A stretch of 50,745 bases of DNA, from contig JAQWTV010000132.1 in assembly GCA_029242545.1 (NCBI GenBank), positions 1-50,745 on the forward strand. Direction: 5' to 3'. This document shows positions 8,784-18,257 of the stretch, piece by piece. The notes under the pieces are model-generated. The model was not told where the DNA came from. It did not search any database and worked only from the letters and a program-made list of their open reading frames with translations. Position 1 is the stretch's first letter, and every line of letters starts with the position of its first letter. The position numbers were made by a program, and so were the translations under genes. This DNA comes from Roseibacillus sp. (GTDB lineage Bacteria; Verrucomicrobiota; Verrucomicrobiia; Verrucomicrobiales; Akkermansiaceae).

Positions 8784-9761
8784 GTGACTCGTTTTTCGAC
8801 CATCGCAGAGCTGGCGGACGTCGGAAATTCGCTGCACCTCGCAATGGGTGTTTTCGATGGGCTACATCTTGGGCATCAGGCAGTTATCAAGGCTGCAGTA
8901 AGAGGGGCGGAGATCAGCGGAGGTGCTCCGGGAGTGCTCACCTTTGATCCTCACCCCATTCAGATTCTCTCTCCTGAGAACGCACCACGGCGAATTTTTT
9001 CGTCCCTCGAGCAAAAGGAGATTCTTCTTAGCGCCCTCGGAGTAGAGGTCCTGTTAGTGTTGCGTTTTGACGAGGTTATGGCTGGGCAGACTGCCGACAC
9101 CTTTGCCAAGAGTCTGTTATCGGTGCCCGACTTGCGTCAGGTAGTGGCAGGAGAAGATTGGAAATTCGGGCAGGGCCGCCAGGGTACGATGGCCTTTCTC
9201 CAAGGCCGGGGCATGGACTACAACGTATCAGTTGAGCCGATACCTGCGGTTACGTGGCAAGGGGAGAGAATCAGTAGTACGCGCCTCAGGAGGGCTTTAC
9301 GTGCGGGGAATCTGAGTTCGGTAAGGGAGATGCTAGCTCGCCCCTACAGCGTGATGGGCACGATTGTAAGAGGAGAGCAGGTGGGAAGAGAGCTGGGAGC
9401 TCCGACTGCGAATATCCAGATAGGCGATGAGCAGTTTCCGCCGGACGGGGTGTATGCTGTTTCGGCCCGGATTGATGGGGAGAGCAGAGAGCGAGAAGCG
9501 GTGGCAAATCTTGGAATACGGCCCACGGTTGGAGGAACACAGCACCTGCTGGAGGTGCACCTTCTGGATTTTGAGGGGAACCTGTATGGTAGAACTCTTG
9601 AGATATTCTTTGGGAAAATGATTCGCGGAGAAAAGAAGTTTCAAGGATTAGCTGAGCTGCAAAAGCAGATCCAACTGGACCTTGAAGAGGCCAGAAGGCT
9701 CTTCAAGGCATCTGAGGCAGGATTAGGTGCCAATGATAGGCTCGATAGTGGGAGCGATTAG
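8784..9761 (+). CDS. ribF: Bifunctional riboflavin kinase / FAD synthetase
   Basis: 325 residues from a GTG at 8784; no better start is visible and the purine-rich AGAAAAAGGGA lies right before it. The N-terminal FMN adenylyltransferase domain carries AMGVFDGLHLGHQAVI and FDPHP, and later ISSTRLRRALRAGN. The C-terminal flavokinase domain begins near residue 190 with GTIVRGEQVGRELGAPTANI, then PPDGVYAV and NLGIRPTVGG. It converts riboflavin to FMN and FAD. truB-ribF adjacency is typical. Its stop overlaps by four bases the stop of the convergent minus-strand operon. Confidence 0.95.
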   Translation: MTRFSTIAELADVGNSLHLAMGVFDGLHLGHQAVIKAAVRGAEISGGAPGVLTFDPHPIQILSPENAPRRIFSSLEQKEILLSALGVEVLLVLRFDEVMAGQTADTFAKSLLSVPDLRQVVAGEDWKFGQGRQGTMAFLQGRGMDYNVSVEPIPAVTWQGERISSTRLRRALRAGNLSSVREMLARPYSVMGTIVRGEQVGRELGAPTANIQIGDEQFPPDGVYAVSARIDGESREREAVANLGIRPTVGGTQHLLEVHLLDFEGNLYGRTLEIFFGKMIRGEKKFQGLAELQKQIQLDLEEARRLFKASEAGLGANDRLDSGSD

Positions 9762-12004
9762 AAGGTGCCGTTAAGCTTTCTCCCAATCCAGAAGATCGCC
9801 AGAAGTCCCATAAGGCCTGCCGCAACATACCACTTGTCCCACTGCGATTCCGGAATGACCTGTGGGCGGGGTTCAGGAAGGTCATAGATCTCCTGGGCAA
9901 GAATCCCAAGCTGGGAGGCTTCAACAACGCGCCCTCGCGAAACCCGAGAGAGCTCAGCAAGCACATCGGGGCGCGCAGGGTGTCCGGTTTTCTCAATCTG
10001 AGCTCCCTCCGCAATAATTCTTGTCTTTACGGCCCCTTCCTCGCTTTCAGAAGTGCGGGCAGCAATGATCCAGTCGCCAGGCATGGTAACCTTGAACCGC
10101 CCTGTGAAAGAGCCCCAGGTTCCGTCCTCCTTGGCAAGCTCAAACCTGCGCACGCTCCCGTCAGGAGCGGTGAGGTCAATCAGAACGGAACCCTTCTCCA
10201 AGGGGGCCCCGTTCTCCTGAAAGGCATTGGCATTGACGGTTACAATTTCACCCGGCAACGGACGCTCAGGGGTAAAATAGAGGCGCACTCTCTCCCCTGC
10301 TGCCATGTTCCTCTGGTAGGACATCCATCGGGCTACCTGACCCCAGAAGCGGTAATGATAGAGGTCCTCTACTCCCCGGCGCCAACGCCAGGCGGAATCG
10401 ATCCCCATGAAGAGGACTTTCCCATTGCCGGCCCGACTCGTAACAATGAGAGGTATGCGATGCCCATACTTGGGATGTCGCCGGTTGGCGTGCACCGCGA
10501 GAACTTCAGTCCCACTCTTGGCCCGGACCACGGGGGCGTGCCAGTAAAAACCCGGAAGGCTTCGCCAGATATTGGGGTTCTCTTCCTCGGTATCTCCAAG
10601 CATCGTAAGAAGAGAGCTTCGGCCCTCGGAAGTGAGCGAGAGGGGAGAGTCCGTAGTTTCCTCCTGACCGCTTTTGAGGGCCTCGTCGAGCACTACTGGC
10701 ATCAATCCACCCAGCTCATTTTCAAGCAGGCTGAACTGGTTGCCCTGCCAGCCTGGAATGAAGACAATACCGGAGGCTTGGTTTTCAACTAGACCCTTCA
10801 GTAATTCGGCTTGCTCACTGGTAAGCATTCCCTCGCCGATGCCGACATCTCCGATGAAAATCACATCGTATTTCTGAAGTTCTTCAAGTTTGTCTGGAAA
10901 AGCTGTGATGTAATCCGGGCCGTCGCCTTCCTCAAGTTGTGGATGAAGTAAAAGGCAGTCAACATCGACACCTGGATCTCTCGAAAGAGCGTTGCGGATG
11001 AATCGATATTCCCAGCGTGGCAAAGTCTCGATAATGAGTGCTCGAATTGATTCTGGACGGCCTGCAATGTTGAACCTGCGGCTATTGTTTTTCTCGACCA
11101 GCTCGCCATCTGCGAACGGAATGGAGAGCTCCAGCGTGGAGCTGCCCTCTTTTTGAAGGCGCCACAGGATGGCATCATAGTGTGTGCTTCCTCGCGGGAT
11201 GGTTATGTTCTTGGTCTTTTCGACGCCCGCCTGATCCCGAATGCGGACGATGGTCCGGACGTCGCGGTCGAGGGATGATTCAATCGTGAATGGGATCTGA
11301 ACATTTTCCCCAACGATACCATAAGTCGGAGCCGTCACGGCAAGGAGGTCAAGATCGGGCAGGCGCTTCGGAGCGCCGGTCACTACTGAAAAAAGAGGGA
11401 TATCCTGCAGGCGCATTTTCTGCGCAGCAGCGACTGGTGCAGGTTGTTCACGAGCATTCCAGTCGCCATCCCCGATCATAATGACGGCACGGAGGTCCGG
11501 TCGCTCCTCGACCCGATCGGAGAGCGCCGAGTAGATGTCTGTTACGGCAAGAGCGCTGGCCTCGTTGTCTTCGCTTTCGGGAGCTTTTGAAAAGGACTCA
11601 ACGGAGACGCGATGTTTTCCATCCTTCTCGAGGAGCTTCCAGAATTCTGTTGCGAGAATTGCATCTGAGACCTCCTTGCGGGTTACGACCTCTCCGGATC
11701 CATCCGCTTGCCCAGGCAGTCGGGCGTCAGCGGTGGACATGGATCCTGACTCATCGTGGAGAATGATAATCTCCGGCTGTTTGGCGGGCTCAACAGTTTT
11801 TCTCCATTCAGGGTTGAATAGAAAGAATACAGTCACCGTTGCGCAGAGCAGACGGAGTAATTCCAGAAGGCCGGTTCGTCCCGGCCTTACGCTTCTTTTG
11901 AGAGAAGCAATACAAAGCAGAAGGATGAGTAACCAAGCAACCAGTCCCGTTATAAAAATCAGAAGAGGCGCGCTGAAGTAGAGATTTTCAATATTGAAAC
12001 TCAC
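9758..12004 (-). CDS. Membrane-anchored VWA-like protein, last gene of the MoxR operon
   Basis: 748 residues from a GTG at 12004 that overlaps the stop of the preceding gene (GTGA); the frame is open further upstream but only as the other gene's shadow. Two N-terminal membrane segments (residues about 10-55) precede a VWA-like region with HDESGSMS (a DxSGS metal site) and VIMIGDGDWN. The middle has a beta-rich region and a ThuA/glutamine-amidotransferase-like fold (VIFIGDVGIGEGML, GIVFIPGW). The C-terminus has Ig-like sequence and a last membrane helix (VAAGLMGLLAIFWIG). Most of the protein should face the periplasm. Function unknown; the operon suggests envelope or complex assembly with MoxR. 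Confidence 0.82.
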   Translation of the reverse strand: MSFNIENLYFSAPLLIFITGLVAWLLILLLCIASLKRSVRPGRTGLLELLRLLCATVTVFFLFNPEWRKTVEPAKQPEIIILHDESGSMSTADARLPGQADGSGEVVTRKEVSDAILATEFWKLLEKDGKHRVSVESFSKAPESEDNEASALAVTDIYSALSDRVEERPDLRAVIMIGDGDWNAREQPAPVAAAQKMRLQDIPLFSVVTGAPKRLPDLDLLAVTAPTYGIVGENVQIPFTIESSLDRDVRTIVRIRDQAGVEKTKNITIPRGSTHYDAILWRLQKEGSSTLELSIPFADGELVEKNNSRRFNIAGRPESIRALIIETLPRWEYRFIRNALSRDPGVDVDCLLLHPQLEEGDGPDYITAFPDKLEELQKYDVIFIGDVGIGEGMLTSEQAELLKGLVENQASGIVFIPGWQGNQFSLLENELGGLMPVVLDEALKSGQEETTDSPLSLTSEGRSSLLTMLGDTEEENPNIWRSLPGFYWHAPVVRAKSGTEVLAVHANRRHPKYGHRIPLIVTSRAGNGKVLFMGIDSAWRWRRGVEDLYHYRFWGQVARWMSYQRNMAAGERVRLYFTPERPLPGEIVTVNANAFQENGAPLEKGSVLIDLTAPDGSVRRFELAKEDGTWGSFTGRFKVTMPGDWIIAARTSESEEGAVKTRIIAEGAQIEKTGHPARPDVLAELSRVSRGRVVEASQLGILAQEIYDLPEPRPQVIPESQWDKWYVAAGLMGLLAIFWIGRKLNGTF

Positions 12005-13995
12005 GTCAGAGGCTGGGGTGAGGGTGCGCTGCTGGTCACTGGCCGGCGTGGTTGAAGGCAGAGAAGAGCCTCCAGAATAAGGAAGAGAAGCATGGCGATC
12101 AGGAACCAACGCCAGACCGGGCGAGAGAGGCTGCTGTCCCCGGATGCGTCTTGTTCTTCGAGCAGGCTATAGCCGGTGTCAGCAAGGGCGTTGCCGAGAT
12201 CTGCTCCGGTAAGTGATTCCATGGAATCCTCCCCGGCCGGCCGGTTCGCGGCGATGAGGCGTTCTCCAAGTCGGTAGACCCCAGCCTCAAAATCTGCATT
12301 CCCTAGATTAATAATCTCCTCGTAGGAGTCTACTCGAGTCCGGATCTCATCTCCAACCGGGAAAGATGACTCTTCCCCAGCTACCGTGAAAAAACTTGCT
12401 CCGATGCGGCGGCTGCCTTCCTCCAAGCTGCGCTGTAGAGCCACCAGATGCAGTGCAGTCTGTTCCAGGTTGGACCATGTATAACTGGGCAGGGTGGAGA
12501 GAAATAGAACCTGTCCCGCCTCAATGACGCGACGGGCCAAGAAGGGTTCTCCGTCGACCCAATTTGCTAGCGGGGTGTAATCACCAGTGATTCCACGCCG
12601 CTTTATGGCTCGAATACGATCAACTGGAAGGGGTGATCCATCAGAGGCGTCCCGGAATGCTCCGTCCGCCCGTTCCCACTCCTTGACGATAAAATATTTG
12701 TCGCGGGGTGCTTCCCTGACCTCGCCCCACGCCAAGCCACCAAATGAAGAATCGGAATCCTCGGAAGAGGGAAGAAAGAGAACAACGCCACCCCCCTTTA
12801 CGTAGTCGAACAGCTGATCGGATGCGGGGGGCTGGGGAATCGGAGCCTTCCAGACAATCAGAGAAGCGGAATCGAGCTTAACCTGATATGCAAGCTCTGG
12901 GCTTCGCACAATCACCTGTTGATTTGCGAAGCCCGGGGCCAGAGCTGCGGTGAGAGATTTCAGAGTTTCTTCGTCGGTTGAACTCTCAGCAATAAGGTAA
13001 GATTGTACGGGGGCTTCGTCGCCGTAAGCATAGTAGGATACGTTGTTTCTCTTGTTGGCATTGTCCGTGATAGAAACCCAGCCATAGCCCTGCCCGGCTG
13101 TTCCTGTGAGCGCGATACGCTTTCTGAAGGACTGGCTCTGTCCGTTGAAGGCAACTTCGCTCCCAGAGCGGGCGCCCATGTGGTCCACGTTTACGGTAAC
13201 GGTTGTCGGTCCATTGTCCTCTTCTCGACTCAGCATGAGATCGAGAACCAGTTCTCCGGACTCCCTGCGAGCAGAGACAACCCGGATTGCGAAATCATTT
13301 CTCTCACGCCCGTTCAAAGCAAGGATTCTGACCTTGGTCTGAAATTCCCCTTCATCCAACGAGGTCCGAAAGGCTTCCCAGCGACTGTCATCCGGAGCCC
13401 AGTTTTCTTTCTGGAGGTCTGAGGCGACCCAGATCTCATTGCGTCCGGTCTTTGCTTCCTTAAGATAGTCAAGGGCATTGATCAGCATGCCAGGAATATC
13501 CGCGCCTGAGTCGGTTGGGCCCGTGAAGGAAAGTTCGGGTAATACGTCGGGTGAGGGAACCTCCTGTGCCTGGCCGGTGGCACTGTCGATCACGACAAGG
13601 CGGGCGCCCTCCAGTTCATTCATTGCGTCCGCCACCTTGGTGAGAACACTTTTCCTCTTGGTTATCTGAATATCTTTTTCGGAGCGTTCCATGCTGGCAG
13701 AGCGGTCCAGAATGAGGACCACAGTTTCTACCTGTCCGCCGCCCCAGCCGAAAAACCCCCCTGCCAGTGGTCGAGCAATAGCGAAGACCAGAGCGGCTAC
13801 TGCAAGAGAGCGCATAAGAAGAATAAGAATATGCTTCAGGCGCTTCTTTCCCCGAGAATCTCTCGTCGCCTTGAGGAGAAATTGCATCGCCCCCCATTCC
13901 ACAGTGCGAAATCTCCGGCGATTCAGCAGATGGATGATGACTGGAACGGAGACCGCGAGGAGGCCCCAGAGCATAGCCTGTTGGAGGAAGGTCAT
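12001..13995 (-). CDS. BatA-like aerotolerance N-terminal domain / VWA membrane protein
   Basis: 664 residues. It opens with the BatA N-terminal signature: MTFLQQAMLWGLLAVSVPVI, then HLLNRRRFRTVEWGAMQFL and a second membrane segment (about residues 55-80). The VWA domain follows, with ILDRSASME (DxSxS) near residue 95. A long beta-rich periplasmic part and a final helix (WRWFLIAMLLFLILEALLCL) complete it. Both ends overlap neighbours by four bases (ATGA with DUF58, GTGA with the next gene), so the operon is translationally coupled. Bat-type proteins work with MoxR ATPases; the client is unknown. Confidence 0.88.
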   Translation of the reverse strand: MTFLQQAMLWGLLAVSVPVIIHLLNRRRFRTVEWGAMQFLLKATRDSRGKKRLKHILILLMRSLAVAALVFAIARPLAGGFFGWGGGQVETVVLILDRSASMERSEKDIQITKRKSVLTKVADAMNELEGARLVVIDSATGQAQEVPSPDVLPELSFTGPTDSGADIPGMLINALDYLKEAKTGRNEIWVASDLQKENWAPDDSRWEAFRTSLDEGEFQTKVRILALNGRERNDFAIRVVSARRESGELVLDLMLSREEDNGPTTVTVNVDHMGARSGSEVAFNGQSQSFRKRIALTGTAGQGYGWVSITDNANKRNNVSYYAYGDEAPVQSYLIAESSTDEETLKSLTAALAPGFANQQVIVRSPELAYQVKLDSASLIVWKAPIPQPPASDQLFDYVKGGGVVLFLPSSEDSDSSFGGLAWGEVREAPRDKYFIVKEWERADGAFRDASDGSPLPVDRIRAIKRRGITGDYTPLANWVDGEPFLARRVIEAGQVLFLSTLPSYTWSNLEQTALHLVALQRSLEEGSRRIGASFFTVAGEESSFPVGDEIRTRVDSYEEIINLGNADFEAGVYRLGERLIAANRPAGEDSMESLTGADLGNALADTGYSLLEEQDASGDSSLSRPVWRWFLIAMLLFLILEALLCLQPRRPVTSSAPSPQPLT

Positions 13996-14894
13996 TTTTT
14001 CCCTTTTTTCGGCAGGCGGTTTGTCAGGAAATCGCGGAGGATTTTCTCGTAATCCTGGTCGGAAGTAACGAGGTGGTAATTGGCCCGCACGTCATGGCAG
14101 CTTGCTTCGATATTCGTGAGGAATTCCCGGATTGCGGCGGTGTATTCATCGGCAATCAGATTAGGTTCGGCGACGACCGTGGTGCTATCTTCAAGGTCCA
14201 CGAAACGATGAGGTCTCGTAAAATCAAAGTTAATTTCCTGCGGATCCATGAGGTGAAAAACGGCCACATCATGTTTTCTGTAACGCAGGTGCTGCAGAGC
14301 ATCAGCGAACGACTGGGAATCGCAGAAGAGATCAGAAAGAATAATGATGAGTGCACGTTGACCGACTTTTTCGGCAACGGTGTGGAGGGCGTCGACTAAG
14401 CCAGTTTCACCCTTGGGCTCGAGCTTGCCGAGGACTTCGAAGAAGTTCTGGAGATGCGCGGGGCGCCTGCTGGGGGGGAGTTCCAGATGAATGGTTTCGT
14501 CGCAGCATGAAAGGCCGGCAGCATCACCTTGATTGACGAGAAGGTAGGCCATGGTAGCAGCGAATCTGCGGGCGAATTGAATCTTGGAGTCGAACTCGCC
14601 GGAGGCGTATTTCATCGACCCGCTGCAATCGACGACAAAATACGCGCGCAGATTGGTGTCTGCTTCAAACTCCTTAATGTAATGACGATCGCTCCGGGCA
14701 TAGGCCTTCCAGTCGAGTCTTCGAGTGTCATCACCCGGGACGTATTTGCGATACTCTGCGAACTCAACTGACGAGCCCCTGTGCGGCGAGCGGTGCTTGC
14801 CTACCACGTTGCCCACCATCGCCAGCCTGGCTTCGACCGGTAGGGCGCCAAGGCGAGAGAGGACGTCGGAGTCTAGAAAGTCGTATTTCACCAC
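13992..14894 (-). CDS. DUF58 domain protein with VWA fold
   Basis: 300 residues from one of two adjacent GTG codons (14894 or 14891). The DUF58 motif is clear: GSSVEFAEYRKYVPGDDTRR followed by LDWKAYARSDRHYIKEFE. A VWA-like half follows with VVDCSGSMKY (DxSGS) and LIIILSDLF. There is no membrane segment, so it is cytosolic. DUF58 proteins are nearly always next to MoxR ATPases, as here, and are thought to link the ATPase to its membrane VWA partners. It ends with the Lys-rich tail PKKGKK. Confidence 0.92.
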   Translation of the reverse strand: MVKYDFLDSDVLSRLGALPVEARLAMVGNVVGKHRSPHRGSSVEFAEYRKYVPGDDTRRLDWKAYARSDRHYIKEFEADTNLRAYFVVDCSGSMKYASGEFDSKIQFARRFAATMAYLLVNQGDAAGLSCCDETIHLELPPSRRPAHLQNFFEVLGKLEPKGETGLVDALHTVAEKVGQRALIIILSDLFCDSQSFADALQHLRYRKHDVAVFHLMDPQEINFDFTRPHRFVDLEDSTTVVAEPNLIADEYTAAIREFLTNIEASCHDVRANYHLVTSDQDYEKILRDFLTNRLPKKGKK

Positions 14895-14966
14895 CCGGGG
14901 TAGTTCTCGAATTTGTGATTACTCATTACGGGGGGTTATGCGGCTCCTGGGTGGTCCAGTCGTTCC

Positions 14967-16073
14967 TTAGTCCTCCCGCATTTCCTCGATCAAGCGCTCG
15001 ACTACTCTCTTGGAGGTCATTCCCTGGCTTTCCGCTGCGAAGTTGGTAATGACTCGGTGCGTCAGGACCGGGACGGCAACCGATTCGATGTCCTCGAGGG
15101 AGGCCATGTAGTTGCCCCGGAGAGCGGCGCGGCCCTTTGCCCCGAGGACAAGATACTGAACTGCTCGGGGTCCAGCACCCCAACCTACATATTCCTTGAT
15201 CCAGGAAGGGGCGTCATCAGAGTTCGGCCTGGTTTTCCTTACAATTTCGACCGCGTAGTCATAGATGTGATCGGGGACTGGCATCCGGCGAACGAGTTTC
15301 TGAAACTCAATAACTTCCTGACCCGTAACCAGGGCATTAAGTTTCGCGTGATCTACCCCTGTAGTTTCACGTGCAATGCGACGCTCTTCATCTTCAGATG
15401 GATAGTCTACTTCCACGAGAAACATGAAGCGGTCGAGTTGCGCCTCAGGGAGAGGATAAGTGCCCTCCTGCTCGATTGGGTTCTGGGTCGCGAGAACAAA
15501 AAATGGCTTATCGAGCTCATAGGTGTGACCGAGAGCAGTGACCTTGTTTTCCTGCATGGCCTCCAGAAGAGCCGATTGCGTCTTGGCTGGCGCCCGGTTA
15601 ATTTCGTCGGCAAGAAGCAGGTTTGCGAAGACGGGACCTTTGATGTATTCGAACTCCCGCTTTCCTGTGACCACGCTCTCTTGAATGATGTCCGTCCCGG
15701 TAATATCAGCGGGCATGAGGTCAGGGGTGAATTGGATCCGGCTGAAGGAGAGATCCATGCACTCACTCACGCTTGAGACCAGCAGAGTCTTGGCAAGTCC
15801 GGGGACACCCATGAGAAGGGCGTGTCCTCGTGAAAAAAGACAGATGGCGATCTGCTCGACTACCTCATCCTGACCGATGATAACCTTGGCAAGCTCATCC
15901 CGCAGGGATTGATAAACCTTCCCTAGCTCGTCGATTGCAGCAACATCGTCCGGGGGCAGGGTGCTTTCCACTGTCGTGGCAGCTGGATTTTGAGTTTTTT
16001 CTGTGGGATCCTGAGTTTCGTCGTCTGATGGAGCATTCTCGGGATCGGGGGTGTCAGCGGGTGCGGAATCCAT
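14967..16073 (-). CDS. MoxR-family AAA+ ATPase
   Basis: 368 residues from the ATG at 16073; an upstream in-frame start (16118) adds 15 residues of no clear character. The first 45 residues are acidic and disordered. The AAA+ core has Walker A GVPGLAKT, FTPDLMPADITGTD, Walker B LLLADEINRAPAKTQ, sensor I ATQNPIEQEGTYPLPEAQLD and an arginine-finger region DRFMF. MoxR ATPases act as chaperones for VWA-domain partners; here three such partners (DUF58, BatA-like, VWA) follow on the same strand. It is divergent from rpsM, so it has its own promoter. Confidence 0.94.
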   Translation of the reverse strand: MDSAPADTPDPENAPSDDETQDPTEKTQNPAATTVESTLPPDDVAAIDELGKVYQSLRDELAKVIIGQDEVVEQIAICLFSRGHALLMGVPGLAKTLLVSSVSECMDLSFSRIQFTPDLMPADITGTDIIQESVVTGKREFEYIKGPVFANLLLADEINRAPAKTQSALLEAMQENKVTALGHTYELDKPFFVLATQNPIEQEGTYPLPEAQLDRFMFLVEVDYPSEDEERRIARETTGVDHAKLNALVTGQEVIEFQKLVRRMPVPDHIYDYAVEIVRKTRPNSDDAPSWIKEYVGWGAGPRAVQYLVLGAKGRAALRGNYMASLEDIESVAVPVLTHRVITNFAAESQGMTSKRVVERLIEEMRED

Positions 16074-16371
16074 GAAGTTTGCTTTAGTTGAGTAACGGTG
16101 AAGGACGCTACTGGCCACCGTTAGTTTGTCTAGCGGGGATTCCAGCGGCAGGGTCTCTTCTCGGGAAACGGGTTGGTTTCTGGAGTATTTGAGCTTTCAT
16201 GGAAGCGTGAGCGGGGCCGAATGGCCTTTAGCCGGGGCCCTAGGATCGGCGCTGGGAGGCTTGAACCCTATGAAATTGAGGATTTCCGCTTGCCAGTAAG
16301 GGCAACTCTGCTAAACAGCTCGCCCCTTTCGCGTCAGGGCCAACGGCGCGGTCACAACGCCTTTTCACTAC
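16074..16371. other. Divergent intergenic region between moxR-type gene and rpsM
   Basis: About 300 bases carrying the divergent promoters. I looked for rpmJ (L36), which often precedes rpsM, and do not see it. There is a G+C-rich run with GGCC repeats around 16214-16242 but no clear terminator or promoter consensus. Confidence 0.4.
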
Positions 16372-16740
16372 ATGGCAAGAATCTTTGGAATTGAAATACC
16401 CAACGAGAAGCGAATCGAAGCTTCTCTCTGCTACATATATGGAGTCGGAAACACTAGTTCCCTGAAGATTCTCGAGCAGGCTGGAGTCGATGGTAATTTG
16501 CGCACCGGCGAGCTGTCAGAGGACCAGTTGGTAAAGATCGCGCAGGTAATTCAGAGCCAAGGAATCGCCATTGAAGGTGACCTCCGGCGCGAGAAGCAGT
16601 CCGCGCTGAAGCGACTTACTTCCATTAATTGCTATCGTGGCCAACGGCACAAGCGGGGCCTCCCAGTCCGAGGACAACGGACTAGAACGAACTCACGTAC
16701 GAGAAAAGGCCGCAAAAAGACCGTCAGCAGTAAAAATTAG
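16372..16740 (+). CDS. rpsM: 30S ribosomal protein S13
   Basis: 122 residues, the normal length. MARIFGIEIPNEKRIEASL, YGVGNTSSLKIL, the central LRREKQSALKRL and the basic C-terminal tail RGQRHKRGLPVRGQRTRTN are all S13 signatures. It lies in the head of the 30S subunit. The gene is first in rpsM-rpsK-rpsD. The preceding genes usual at this spot (secY, map, infA, rpmJ) are not here; a divergent MoxR operon is. Confidence 0.98.
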   Translation: MARIFGIEIPNEKRIEASLCYIYGVGNTSSLKILEQAGVDGNLRTGELSEDQLVKIAQVIQSQGIAIEGDLRREKQSALKRLTSINCYRGQRHKRGLPVRGQRTRTNSRTRKGRKKTVSSKN

Positions 16741-16778
16741 GGACTGCCGCAGAGTATTAAAATTTGTTGAAACCCACC

Positions 16779-17429
16779 ATGTCTGAGGAAGAGAACAAGA
16801 CACCAGAGGCCCCGGAGGTTGAACCGGAAAAGGAAAACGCAGTAGTCGAGGAGGCTCCTGCTGCTGAAACAGCAGCGGAAGATACTCAATCAGGTGAAGA
16901 CCAGGTAGAGAAGGATGCTCCTGCAGAGGCTGAAAAATCGTCAGCTGAAGGAGACGACAAGGAATCGAAGGAGGAAGCTCCGGAGGATAAGAAAAAGAAT
17001 GAGAAAAGAGATATCTTCGCCGAGATCATGGGCGAGGAAGCTGCCGATGCGGTCAAGATTCACAAGGCCAAGTCGAGTAAGAATATCTCGAAGGGAATTA
17101 TCCATGTCGCGGCCACCTTTAACAACACCATGGTAACAGTTACGGACCAAACCGGGAATACCATCGGGTGGTCCAGTTCCGGAAAGATGGGCTTCAAGGG
17201 TTCCCGGAAGAGCACAGCCTACGCTGCTCAGGTAGTTTCACAGGATGCCTGCCGGCAGGCCATGGGCCACGGCCTGAAAGAGGCGGAAATACGGGTGAAA
17301 GGCCCTGGATCTGGCCGCGAATCTGCTGTCCGTGCCGTGCAAGCCATCGGTATCGACGTTTTGGCTATTAACGATGTGACCCCCATTCCGCACAACGGAT
17401 GTCGGCCCAAAAAGGCTCGCAGGGTTTAG
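16779..17429 (+). CDS. rpsK: 30S ribosomal protein S11 with long acidic N-terminal extension
   Basis: 216 residues from the ATG at 16779, against about 125-130 for normal S11. The S11 domain starts near residue 92 ([20 protein letters not shown]) and runs through [14 protein letters not shown] and the end [16 protein letters not shown]. Before it lie about 85 residues dominated by Glu, Ala, Asp and Lys, presumably disordered. An in-frame TTG at 16764 is a weaker start. No internal ATG gives a standard-length S11: the ATG closest to the domain (in EIMGEE) would still leave about 20 extra residues. The extension may be made or may be a variable linker; see findings. Confidence 0.95.
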   Translation: MSEEENKTPEAPEVEPEKENAVVEEAPAAETAAEDTQSGEDQVEKDAPAEAEKSSAEGDDKESKEEAPEDKKKNEKRDIFAEIMGEEAADAVKIHKAKSSKNISKGIIHVAATFNNTMVTVTDQTGNTIGWSSSGKMGFKGSRKSTAYAAQVVSQDACRQAMGHGLKEAEIRVKGPGSGRESAVRAVQAIGIDVLAINDVTPIPHNGCRPKKARRV

Positions 17430-17464
17430 GGAATTAAGCGACGAATCAAAAAAACTATCTTCTC

Positions 17465-18076
17465 ATGGCACGCTACACAGGTCCAAAGGACAGAATCAGC
17501 CGCCGCTTTCTGGTGCCGTTATTCGGCTCATCCCGCGCTCTCGAGCGTCGTAATTATCCGCCGGGACAGCATGGCTTGCGGGCTGGTCGTCGGAAGAAAT
17601 CCGACTACGCGATCGCGCTTGGTGAAAAGCAGAAGCTCAAGTTTCAATACGGGGTTCTAGAAAAGCAGTTCCGGCGTTGCTACGAGGAAGCAGCTCGGCG
17701 CAGGGGTGTCACCGGTGACATCATGCTTCAGTTACTTGAAACTCGTCTTGATAACGTATGTTTTCGCCTTGGATTTGGAAATAGTCGACAGGCTGCCCGC
17801 CAGCTTGTTGGACACGGACATGTCCTTGTGAATGGAAGAAAGCTGGATGTTCCCAGCTACCACTGCAAACCGGGGGACAAGATCAAGGTTGGTCCCAAGC
17901 CCTCTTCCCAGCAGCTTGGTCTTCGGATGATGGATCTGACCCAGGCAGTGCCCTTGAAGGAGTGGGTGGCGCTGGATCGGGAAACCATGGAAGGTTCTGT
18001 GGCGCGGCTCCCGGAAGTTGAAGACATAGATCCCCTGGTAAATGTGCAGCTAATCGTCGAGCTTTACTCACGTTAA
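17465..18076 (+). CDS. rpsD: 30S ribosomal protein S4
   Basis: 203 residues. MARYTGPKDRISRRF, the ERRNYPPGQHG loop, and the S4 RNA-binding domain LLETRLDNVCFRLGFG with GHVLVNGRKLDVPSY are diagnostic. It is a primary 16S rRNA binder and in many bacteria an autoregulator of its operon. It lies 35 bases after rpsK. rpoA and rplQ, which usually follow, are absent; a terminator comes instead. Confidence 0.98.
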   Translation: MARYTGPKDRISRRFLVPLFGSSRALERRNYPPGQHGLRAGRRKKSDYAIALGEKQKLKFQYGVLEKQFRRCYEEAARRRGVTGDIMLQLLETRLDNVCFRLGFGNSRQAARQLVGHGHVLVNGRKLDVPSYHCKPGDKIKVGPKPSSQQLGLRMMDLTQAVPLKEWVALDRETMEGSVARLPEVEDIDPLVNVQLIVELYSR

Positions 18077-18116
18077 CAAACACGAGCATCTCGGTGGATC
18101 TATGTGACAGAGCAAG

Positions 18117-18143
18117 GGCCTCGCGGAAAAGCGGGGCCTTTTT
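18117..18143 (+). terminator. Rho-independent terminator after rpsD
   Basis: GGCCTCGC pairs with GCGGGGCC over a 6-base loop (GGAAAA) and is followed by TTTTT at 18139-18143. It separates the ribosomal protein genes from thrS. Confidence 0.85.
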
Positions 18144-18257
18144 CATTGAGGGCAGGAGTCGACGAAATCCTGCGGATCCGAATCGTTTCGAAGTCACGGA
18201 ATCCCAATCCTGCACTTCAACTTGCAACTTCAGTCTGGAGGATTGAAACTCAGAAGG

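Noticed and set aside
9980-10792. 270-codon open frame on the plus strand
   Set aside because: It is antisense to the VWA-type membrane gene, with no family character.
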